From NCBI RefSeq assembly GCF_014191495.1, contig NZ_JACHWR010000002.1, forward strand, positions 434,001 through 498,000: a stretch of 64,000 nt of DNA. Reading direction: 5' to 3'. Below are positions 1 through 6,709 of this stretch, piece after piece. How positions within the stretch are numbered: position 1 is the first letter of the stretch; each line of letters begins with the position of its first letter. Below the pieces are notes generated by a model. That model saw only the letters and a program-made list of their open reading frames with translations, was not told where the DNA came from and made no database searches. The position numbers and the translations under genes are program-made. This DNA comes from Nocardioides soli. Lineage in GTDB: Bacteria > Actinomycetota > Actinomycetes > Propionibacteriales > Nocardioidaceae.

Positions 1-2
1 TG

Positions 3-215
3 GACTACGGGAGCCTCGTGGCGCATGTGAAAGCCGCCGTGGAGAAGGATCCGGTCGACCTGATAGAGACCCTGGCCCAGCGGATCGCGGACGTCTGCCT
101 CTTGGACGATCGTGTTGAATGGGCTCGGGTGACGGTCCACAAGCCGAACGCACCCATCGACGCGACGTTCTCGGACGTCGCGCTGACGATCACCCGGAAG
201 GGCCACCGTGACTGA
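3..215 (+). CDS. folB: Dihydroneopterin aldolase, C-terminal part
   Basis: This is the 3' end of a gene cut by the window edge; the open frame runs in from base 3. The 70 visible residues carry the FolB C-terminal pattern DYGSL, PVDLIETLA and the VHKPNAPI stretch before a short conserved beta strand. FolB converts 7,8-dihydroneopterin to 6-hydroxymethyl-dihydropterin in cytosolic folate synthesis and normally works as an octamer. The stop overlaps the start of folK by 8 bp, so the two are translationally coupled. Family assignment is from motif memory and the folK neighbour. Confidence 0.88.
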   Translation, partial: DYGSLVAHVKAAVEKDPVDLIETLAQRIADVCLLDDRVEWARVTVHKPNAPIDATFSDVALTITRKGHRD

Positions 216-777
216 GACCCCGAACCCCCACATCGTCGACGCCGACACGCTGACCGGGGAGATGCGTCCGATCCGTCGAGCGGTGCTCGCCCTCGGCTCG
301 AACCTGGGTGAGCGGATGGCCAGCCTGCAGGGCGCCCTCAACGCGATCGCCGACACTCCCGACGTGTGGATCACCGGCGTGTCCCCGGTCTACGAGACCG
401 ACCCGGTCGACTGCCCGCCCGAGGCGAAGACCTACCTGAACGCCGTTGTGCTCATCGACACGACGCTGGCCGCCCCGCGGCTGATGGACCGCGCGCTCGC
501 GATCGAGGACGCCTTCGAGCGCGAGCGGAGCGAGGTGCAGAACGCCCCCCGCACGCTCGATGTCGACCTGATCGTCGTCGGCGACCGGCGCAGCGACGAG
601 GAGTCGCTGCGACTGCCGCACCCGCGGGCCCACCTGCGCGCCTTCGTGCTGCAGCCGTGGCTCGACGTCGACCCCGGCGCGGAGTTCCCCGACCGGGGTC
701 CGGTCGCCGACCTCCTGGACCAGACCGACCGGAGTGGCATCAAGCTGCGCGACGACCTGGTCCTCGAGTTGCAGTGA
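208..777 (+). CDS. folK: 2-amino-4-hydroxy-6-hydroxymethyldihydropteridine pyrophosphokinase
   Basis: This 189-residue protein transfers pyrophosphate from ATP to hydroxymethyl-dihydropterin, the step after FolB. It shows the HPPK signature: LALGSNLGER near residue 29, the catalytic RTLDVDLIVVG segment whose two aspartates bind magnesium, and LPHPRAHLRAFVLQP. The GTG start overlaps folB by 8 bp. A second in-frame start at 262 would give the more usual short N-terminus, since about 18 residues before it look dispensable. Gene order folB-folK-DUF3180 is usual in actinobacteria. Confidence 0.93.
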   Translation: MTETPNPHIVDADTLTGEMRPIRRAVLALGSNLGERMASLQGALNAIADTPDVWITGVSPVYETDPVDCPPEAKTYLNAVVLIDTTLAAPRLMDRALAIEDAFERERSEVQNAPRTLDVDLIVVGDRRSDEESLRLPHPRAHLRAFVLQPWLDVDPGAEFPDRGPVADLLDQTDRSGIKLRDDLVLELQ

Positions 778-796
778 CGCTGCTGCGGGTGGGGCG

Positions 797-1285
797 GTGA
801 ACGACGGTCCCAGCGGTCCCGAGGACCGCCCCGGCAGGCTGCGGCCGACCTCGGCGGCCACGCTCACCGCCTGGGCCGTCGTGGGGCTCGTCGGCGGCTG
901 GTTGCTCCGCACGCTCGTCGTCCGGTCGGGTGGCACCCCGCCGATCGTCACCTGGGCCCAGCCGCTGGCGCTCGTGCTGGTCGCGGCGATCCTGGGCACC
1001 ACGGCGTACCTCACCTGGCGGACCGTGCACGTCCACCACGAGCTGCTCCAGCCGCACCAGGCCGTCAACCGGCTGGTGCTCGCGCGCGCGTGCGCGCTCG
1101 TGGGCGCGTTGGTGGCCGGCGGCTACCTCGGGTACGCCGTGAGCTGGGTCGGCGTCGGCACGGAGCTCGCCGACCAGCGGGTGCTGCGCTCGCTCGTCGC
1201 CGGGCTCGCCGGCGCGGCGATCGTCGGCACCGCGCTCCTGCTCGAGCGCGCGTGTCGCGTCAGATCCGACGACGAAGAGTCCTAA
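797..1285 (+). CDS. DUF3180 family membrane protein
   Basis: This 162-residue integral membrane protein has about four predicted hydrophobic helices: AWAVVGLVGGWLL, LALVLVAAILGTTAYL, RACALVGALVAGGYLGYAV and LRSLVAGLAGAAIVGTALLL. In many actinobacteria a DUF3180 protein directly follows folK, as Rv3605c does in M. tuberculosis. Its function is unknown; the location suggests only co-expression with folate genes. I chose GTG 797, inside the frame, because the sequence upstream of it is low-complexity and out of keeping with the family. Confidence 0.75.
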   Translation: MNDGPSGPEDRPGRLRPTSAATLTAWAVVGLVGGWLLRTLVVRSGGTPPIVTWAQPLALVLVAAILGTTAYLTWRTVHVHHELLQPHQAVNRLVLARACALVGALVAGGYLGYAVSWVGVGTELADQRVLRSLVAGLAGAAIVGTALLLERACRVRSDDEES

Positions 1286-1294
1286 CCTGCTGGT

Positions 1295-1942
1295 ATGGCT
1301 TCCCCCCAGGCTCGACCGGAGCACCCCGCCGCGGCGGCCACTCGCTCCAGCCGGCGTCGGCAGCGCAGCACCCGGCTGACCGTCGCCGTCGCCCTTCTCG
1401 TGCTCGCCGCCCTCGTGGTGGCCGGCGCCATCCTCAGCGGCTCGTGGCTCCTCGTCACGCTCGCCGCCGTGCTCGGCGTCCTCCTCGGCGCCGCCGCCAC
1501 CCGGATCACCCACAGCGAGCTGGCCGCGACCCGGCGCGCCGCCGCCCGCGACCGCGCCGAGCAGGCCCAGGCCTACCGGCGCCTCACCGACGAGCGGGCC
1601 GCCGAGAACGCCGCGTTCGTCGACTCCATGGAGGGCCGCCTACGCCGCCAGGAGGCGCTCGCCCACGAGCTCGAGGAGGCGCTCACGACGGCCCAGCAGC
1701 GGGCCGCCGACGCCACCCGCAAGCTCAACGTGGAGGCCCGCCGGGCCGAGGCCGCCGAGCGGCAGGGCCGCGAGACCGCCGATCGGCTGGAGGAGCGCCT
1801 CGCCGAGGCGGAGGAGCGCGCCGCGGAGGCCGTCGTCCGCGTCGTGGAGCTCGAGCAGGAGCTCGACGTGGCCCGCGCCGAGCTGCTCACGGTCACCGAG
1901 GCCTGGCGCGCGGCCGAGGCCGGCCAGCGCCGGCACGCCTGA
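1295..1942 (+). CDS. Membrane-anchored coiled-coil protein, function unknown
   Basis: The 215-residue product has a basic, alanine-rich N-terminus, two closely spaced hydrophobic helices (about residues 28-47 and 48-65), and then about 140 residues of Arg/Glu/Ala heptad-like sequence, a long predicted coiled coil exposed to the cytoplasm or outside. No enzyme motif is visible. Its place right after DUF3180 corresponds to Rv3604c in M. tuberculosis, also a membrane protein of unknown role. It starts 9 bp after the preceding stop, so it is probably in the fol operon. Confidence 0.65.
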   Translation: MASPQARPEHPAAAATRSSRRRQRSTRLTVAVALLVLAALVVAGAILSGSWLLVTLAAVLGVLLGAAATRITHSELAATRRAAARDRAEQAQAYRRLTDERAAENAAFVDSMEGRLRRQEALAHELEEALTTAQQRAADATRKLNVEARRAEAAERQGRETADRLEERLAEAEERAAEAVVRVVELEQELDVARAELLTVTEAWRAAEAGQRRHA

Positions 1943-2021
1943 GTCCCAGGTCACGCCGAGCGGGCCGGAAACTTCTGCGGAGTTCGCGTCAGCCCGCCCC
2001 GACCGGGGCATACGATCGAAC

Positions 2022-3104
2022 GTGATTCCCGATCAGAACCGGTTCGAGAGCGACCCCGACGCGGCCCTGGGGCCGGTGGTCGGGCTGCCACCCGGCTGGT
2101 CCGTCGGGAGCCCGGACGCCGCGGATCGCTTCGACGTGGCGCGGCTCGCGCGCCTGCTGCGTGACCACGAGCGACACGGCCGCGGCTGGGCGGGAGCCGG
2201 GGTCGACGACGTGCTCGTCGAGGTGTCCGAGCACGGGCTGCGGATGCGCGAGAACGTCGTCGTGCGCGACGCCGACGGGGAGATCCAGGCATGGGGGAGC
2301 GTGCACGACCGCTCGGTCGGCCGGATGCTGTTCGTACACGTCGTCGCGCGCGACCTCCCCGACGACATCGCAGATCGGTGCGCCGAGCTGCTCGTCGAGT
2401 GGGCCCGGGCGCAGGCCCGCGCGGTGGGTGCCGCCCGCGGGCTTACGACCCAGCAGATCGACACGGGCGCGTTCCAGGGCGACGAGCGGCAGGCGCGCTG
2501 GCTGCGCGAGTCGGGCTTCGAGCGGGTCCGCACCTGGTGGCAGATGAGCCGGCCCGTCGTACCCGCCGAGCTGGGGCTGGTGCCCGACCCCGCGCACTGG
2601 GAGAAGGACGGCGTCGTGATCCGGCTGGTCCGCCACGGCGACGGCGGCCTGCCCGACGAGGACGACCTGCGCCGGATGCACGACGTGCTCGAGGGCGCCT
2701 TCGTCGACCACTTCAACTCCAGCGAGGAGACCTTCGAGGAGTTCCTGCACCGGCTGCGGGAGGACCCTGGACACCGCTGGGACCACTGGTGGCTCGCCGA
2801 GCTCGTCGACGGCCCGGAGCCGGTGCCGGTCGGCGCGCTGGTGGGCACCGTCTCCGAGACCCGGGGCGGTCCCGACGGCTCCTACGTCTCCTACCTCGGC
2901 GTGCTCTCCGCCGCCCGCGGTCGCGGGGTGGCCAAGGGCCTGCTGCGCACGATCGTCGCCGACGCCGCGCTGCGCGAGCGGGACCGCGTCGGGCTCGAGG
3001 TCGACGCCGACTCGCCCACCGGTGCCGCCGGCCTCTACACGTCGATGGGCTGGGCGACGAAGTACGTCACCGAGTCCTGGCACCGGGACGTGCCGGTGGC
3101 CTGA
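2022..3104 (+). CDS. GNAT-family N-acetyltransferase, probable tandem GNAT domains
   Basis: The 360-residue protein has a clear C-terminal GNAT fold: SYVSYLGVLSAARGRGVAKGLL near residue 290 is the acetyl-CoA motif A, followed by ADSPTGAAGLYTSMGW. The N-terminal half keeps a weaker GNAT layout ending in WLRESGFERVRTWWQM, so the protein looks like a two-domain acetyltransferase of the general MshD type. It is not recognisably MshD itself and the substrate is unknown. The GTG start is 79 bp after the previous stop, and the next gene is on the opposite strand, converging on it. Confidence 0.8.
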   Translation: MIPDQNRFESDPDAALGPVVGLPPGWSVGSPDAADRFDVARLARLLRDHERHGRGWAGAGVDDVLVEVSEHGLRMRENVVVRDADGEIQAWGSVHDRSVGRMLFVHVVARDLPDDIADRCAELLVEWARAQARAVGAARGLTTQQIDTGAFQGDERQARWLRESGFERVRTWWQMSRPVVPAELGLVPDPAHWEKDGVVIRLVRHGDGGLPDEDDLRRMHDVLEGAFVDHFNSSEETFEEFLHRLREDPGHRWDHWWLAELVDGPEPVPVGALVGTVSETRGGPDGSYVSYLGVLSAARGRGVAKGLLRTIVADAALRERDRVGLEVDADSPTGAAGLYTSMGWATKYVTESWHRDVPVA

Positions 3105-3123
3105 CTTCTCGGCGAATGCTGAC

Positions 3124-4134
3124 CTACGCCGACGCGTCCATCTCCGCCAACGCGGCCCGCAGGGCCTGGTGCACGCCGTTGGGGGTGAGCACACCCACGA
3201 AGCGCGCGCCGTCGCGGACGCCGATCATGCCGCGGTCGTCGCGCAGCAGCACCGCGAGGGCGTCGCCGAGCGAGATGTCGAGGCCGACCGCGTCGCCGAG
3301 GTCGCCGCCCCGCACCCCGTCGAGGGGCTCCAGGTGCGCGGGGTCGAGCGGGGTGACGGTGAGGCGCCGCAGGCCCGACGTGGAGCCGACGAACTCCGCG
3401 ACGAAGTCGTCGGCCGGCCGGCCGAGCAGCCGGGCCGGGGTGTCGAACTGGGCGAGCCGGCCGCCGGCCGCGAAGACCGCCACCCGGTCGCCGAGCCGCA
3501 CCGCCTCATCGATGTCGTGGGTGACGAAGACGACCGTCACGCCGAGCTCGTCGTGCAGCCGCAGGAACTCGTCCTGCAGCCGGGTCCGCACCACCGGGTC
3601 GACCGCGCCGAACGGCTCGTCCATCAGCAGCACCGGCGGGTGCGCCGCCAGGGCGCGCGCCACGCCGACGCGCTGCTGCTGGCCGCCGGAGAGCTGGTGC
3701 GGATAGCGGTCGGCGTACGTCGCGGGGTCGAGCCCGACCAGGTCGAGCAGCTCCCGGCCGCGTTCGCGGGCGATCGCCTTCGACTCGCCGTACAGCAGCG
3801 GGACCGTCATCACGTTGGCCAGGATCCGCTGGTGCGGGAAGAGCCCGACCTGCTGGATCACGTAGCCGATGCTGCGCCGCAGCTGCACGGGATCCTTCGC
3901 CGTGACGTCCTCGCCGTCGATCTCGATCCGCCCGGTGCTCGGCTCGATGAGGCGGTTGATCATCTTCAGCGTCGTGGACTTGCCGCAGCCCGACGGCCCC
4001 ACCAGGCAGACCAGCTCGCCCCGGGCCACCTCGAGGTCGAGCTCCTGGACCGCGACCGTGCCGTCATCGTAGGTCTTGCCGACGCCGGAGAGCCGGATCA
4101 TGGGGTGGGCGCCCGTCGAGGGGGTAGCGTCCAT
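3124..4134 (-). CDS. ABC transporter ATP-binding protein, quaternary-amine (betaine/choline) type
   Basis: This 336-residue ATPase energises import of a quaternary amine such as glycine betaine, choline or carnitine. It shows Walker A GPSGCGKST, the signature LSGGQQQRVGVARAL, Walker B VLLMDEPFGAVD and the switch histidine in VFVTHDIDEA. A C-terminal extension of about 90 residues resembles one degenerate CBS-like repeat, as in ProV/OpuCA proteins that sense ionic strength. The usual family start would be the internal Met at 4101. The first Met at 4134 lies only 3 bp from the divergent permease start, which is unusual because these genes are normally in one operon. Confidence 0.9.
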   Translation of the reverse strand: MDATPSTGAHPMIRLSGVGKTYDDGTVAVQELDLEVARGELVCLVGPSGCGKSTTLKMINRLIEPSTGRIEIDGEDVTAKDPVQLRRSIGYVIQQVGLFPHQRILANVMTVPLLYGESKAIARERGRELLDLVGLDPATYADRYPHQLSGGQQQRVGVARALAAHPPVLLMDEPFGAVDPVVRTRLQDEFLRLHDELGVTVVFVTHDIDEAVRLGDRVAVFAAGGRLAQFDTPARLLGRPADDFVAEFVGSTSGLRRLTVTPLDPAHLEPLDGVRGGDLGDAVGLDISLGDALAVLLRDDRGMIGVRDGARFVGVLTPNGVHQALRAALAEMDASA

Positions 4135-4137
4135 GCG

Positions 4138-4863
4138 GTGACCCTACTCGCGGCGGCCACGGCAGCAGCGTCATCGGCGGACGACCCCAGTTGCTACAGC
4201 CGGCTCACGAACGAGTGGTTCTGCCGCCAGTACCTCCAGGACTACCGGTCCGAGATTGTGGACGCGACCGTCGAGCACATCCAGATCACGATCGCCGCGG
4301 TCGTGCTGGCCGTGCTGATCGCGTTCCCGCTCGCGCTGGTCGCGCGGCGACTGCCGCGCCTGGAGAGCAGCATCCTCGGCGTCTCGACCGCCCTCTACAC
4401 GGTGCCGTCCCTCGCGCTGTTCCCGCTGCTGGTCCCGTTCACCGGCCTCACCGCGACCACGGTCGTCATCGGCCTCGCGATCTACGCGCTCACGATCCTG
4501 GTGCGCAGCATGCTCGAGGGACTGCGGTCGGTGCCCGACGAGGTGCGCGAGTCGGCGACCGGGCTCGGGTACGGCGCGACCCGGCGGCTGCTGCGCGTCG
4601 AGCTGCCGTTGGCGCTGCCGGTGATGATGGGCGGCCTGCGGGTGGCGACCGTCTCGACGGTCGCGCTCACGACCGTCGGCACCATCGTGTCCTTCGGCGG
4701 CCTGGGCAACATGATCAGCGACGGGGTGCTCACCAACTTCCGGGCCGAGCTGATGACCGCCTCGATCCTGTGCGTCGTGCTGGCGGTCGTGCTCGACCTG
4801 CTGATCGTGGGCTCCCAGTGGCTGCTGACGCCGTGGACGCACGGGAAGGCGGCCGCGGCATGA
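4138..4863 (+). CDS. ABC transporter permease, quaternary-amine type (first)
   Basis: The 241-residue permease has five or six hydrophobic segments and the inner-membrane EAA loop of binding-protein-dependent importers (VRESATGLGYGATRRLLRVE). The N-terminus contains the SRLTNEWFCRQYL stretch typical of the first permease of actinobacterial OpuC-like systems. The GTG start at 4138 was chosen because the in-frame sequence further upstream is antisense to the ATPase gene. The stop overlaps the next permease in ATGA. It presumably pairs with that permease, the divergent ATPase and the lipoprotein downstream. Confidence 0.87.
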   Translation: MTLLAAATAAASSADDPSCYSRLTNEWFCRQYLQDYRSEIVDATVEHIQITIAAVVLAVLIAFPLALVARRLPRLESSILGVSTALYTVPSLALFPLLVPFTGLTATTVVIGLAIYALTILVRSMLEGLRSVPDEVRESATGLGYGATRRLLRVELPLALPVMMGGLRVATVSTVALTTVGTIVSFGGLGNMISDGVLTNFRAELMTASILCVVLAVVLDLLIVGSQWLLTPWTHGKAAAA

Positions 4864-5624
4864 CGGTCCTCTCCGACGCCTGGGACTACCTCACCACGGC
4901 GTCGAGCTGGACCGGTGAGGACGGCATGCTGCAGCTGATGGCGCAGCAGCTGCTGCTCACCGGCACCGCGCTGCTGGTGGCGATGGTGATCGGGCTGCCG
5001 CTCGCGCTGTGGCTGGGTCACCTCGGTCGCGGCTCGCTGCTGGCGATCAACGTCTCGAACGTCGGGCGCGCGGTGCCGACGTTCGCGCTGCTCGCGCTGC
5101 TCGTGGTCGCCGACTGGCCCGGCACGCGGGAGTTCGGGCCGTACGGCCGCGCCGGCCTGGCCACGATCATCGCGCTCACCCTCTTCGCGCTGCCGCCGAT
5201 CATCACCAACGCCAACATCGCGGTGCGGGAGGTCTCGCCCGCGGTGCGCCAGGCGGCCGACGGCATGGGCATGACCGGCGGGCAGAAGTTCTGGCGGGTC
5301 GAGCTCCCGCTGTCGGCGGGCCTGGTGCTCTCCGGCGTCCGCCTCGCGCTCGTGCAGGTCTGGGCGACCGCGACGATCGCCGCCCTGGTCGCGGGACCCG
5401 GGCTCGGCGAGGTGGTCACCGACGGCTTCCTCCGCACCAACTACGGCAAGGGCATCGCCGGGGCGATCGTGATCGCGGTGGTCGCACTGGTGCTGGAGGC
5501 CGTCGGTGCGTTCGCCCAGCGGATGCTCGACCCGGTGCCGCGGACAACGGTTCGGAAACGGCGTCGAGGAATGTCGGAGGCCGCCCCTATCGTTGCCGAG
5601 AAGGCCGACGCCGTCGGCCCCTGA
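4860..5624 (+). CDS. ABC transporter permease, quaternary-amine type (second)
   Basis: This 254-residue membrane protein has six hydrophobic spans and the EAA loop VRQAADGMGMTGGQKFWRVELP, which contacts the ATPase. The start overlaps the upstream permease stop by 4 bp. The last 30 residues are polar and charged and extend past the usual permease end. The N-terminal 25 residues precede the first span. It forms a heterodimeric channel with the first permease by analogy with OpuC systems. Confidence 0.88.
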   Translation: MTVLSDAWDYLTTASSWTGEDGMLQLMAQQLLLTGTALLVAMVIGLPLALWLGHLGRGSLLAINVSNVGRAVPTFALLALLVVADWPGTREFGPYGRAGLATIIALTLFALPPIITNANIAVREVSPAVRQAADGMGMTGGQKFWRVELPLSAGLVLSGVRLALVQVWATATIAALVAGPGLGEVVTDGFLRTNYGKGIAGAIVIAVVALVLEAVGAFAQRMLDPVPRTTVRKRRRGMSEAAPIVAEKADAVGP

Positions 5625-5702
5625 CGGCCTGTGCACGTGGGTACGTCGACAGCTCGATCCGGACACGCGCGGTGCGCCCGCGGGACACAGAAGGTGAAGC
5701 AC

Positions 5703-6662
5703 ATGAACGTCCGACGATCCCTGGCTGCGGTCCTCGCGGTCGGGTCCCTGCTCCTGGTCACGGCCTGTGCCGGCGACGACCTGGACAACAACGCCAGCGA
5801 CGACGAGAGCACCCCGGCCGCCTCCGGCAGCGCCGACCAGGGGCCGGTCCACATCGCGGGGCAGAACTTCCCCGAGGCCCAGCTGGTGGCGGCCATGTAC
5901 GAGGAGCTGCTGACCAACGCCGGCTACCAGCCCGACGTCAAGCTCGTCGACGCCCGCGACGCCTACATGCCCACGTTCCCCGGCGACGTCGACGTGGTGC
6001 CGGAGTACGTCGGCGGCATCGTCAACTTCCTCAACGGCCGGGCCAACGGCGCCGACGCGGAGCCGTTCACCGCGGGTGACGGCGCCGAGCTGGCCGACCA
6101 GGGCAAGGACCTGCTCGACGAGGCCGGCATCACGCTGCTGGACCTCTCGCCCGCGACCGACACCAACGCGTTCTTCGTGACGAAGGACTACTCCGACTCC
6201 GAGGGCGTCACCCAGCTCTCCGACCTCGAGGGCAAGTCCGTCGTGCTGGCCGCCGCGCCCGACTGCAAGGGCCGCCTCGACTGCGAGGGCGGGCTCTCCG
6301 ACGAGTACGGCATCGACATCACCAAGGTGCTGCCGCTGGGCTACGCCAGCGACCAGACCTACCAGTCGGTGCTGAAGGGCGAGTCGCAGCTCGGTGAGAC
6401 CAGCACCACCGACGGCACGCTCGAGTCCCAGGGCCTCGTGGTGCTCGACGACGACAAGCAGATCCAGCCGGCGCAGAACCTCGTGCCGGCGGTCAGCACC
6501 GAGTTCCTCGACGCCCACCCCGACATCGCCGACGTGCTCAACCCGCTGATGGCGGCGCTGACCACCGAGAAGCTCACCGAGCTCAACGGCCGGATGGCCG
6601 TCGATCGCGAGAAGGCCGCGGACGTCGCCCACGACTTCCTCACCGAGGCGGGGCTGCTCTGA
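5703..6662 (+). CDS. Substrate-binding lipoprotein of quaternary-amine ABC importer
   Basis: The 319-residue precursor has a lipoprotein signal peptide: basic MNVRRS, a hydrophobic stretch and the lipobox LVTAC, followed by an acidic Asp/Asn-rich linker. The rest is an OpuAC-type binding fold (VHIAGQNFPEAQLVAAMYEELL, VDVVPEYVGG, GYASDQTYQSVLKGE). I chose ATG 5703 because an AAGGTGAAG ribosome site sits just upstream and the signal peptide begins there; the frame could extend to 5631. The ligand is probably choline or betaine but cannot be read from sequence. Confidence 0.9.
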   Translation: MNVRRSLAAVLAVGSLLLVTACAGDDLDNNASDDESTPAASGSADQGPVHIAGQNFPEAQLVAAMYEELLTNAGYQPDVKLVDARDAYMPTFPGDVDVVPEYVGGIVNFLNGRANGADAEPFTAGDGAELADQGKDLLDEAGITLLDLSPATDTNAFFVTKDYSDSEGVTQLSDLEGKSVVLAAAPDCKGRLDCEGGLSDEYGIDITKVLPLGYASDQTYQSVLKGESQLGETSTTDGTLESQGLVVLDDDKQIQPAQNLVPAVSTEFLDAHPDIADVLNPLMAALTTEKLTELNGRMAVDREKAADVAHDFLTEAGLL

Positions 6663-6709
6663 CCCCGGGCCGGTCGCGGCGTCCCGGCGTCCGGTCGGTC
6701 GCGCGCGCG

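Noticed and set aside
5631..5702. Upstream extension of the lipoprotein gene to GTG 5631
   Set aside because: It would put 24 unrelated residues before the signal peptide; a good ribosome site precedes ATG 5703.
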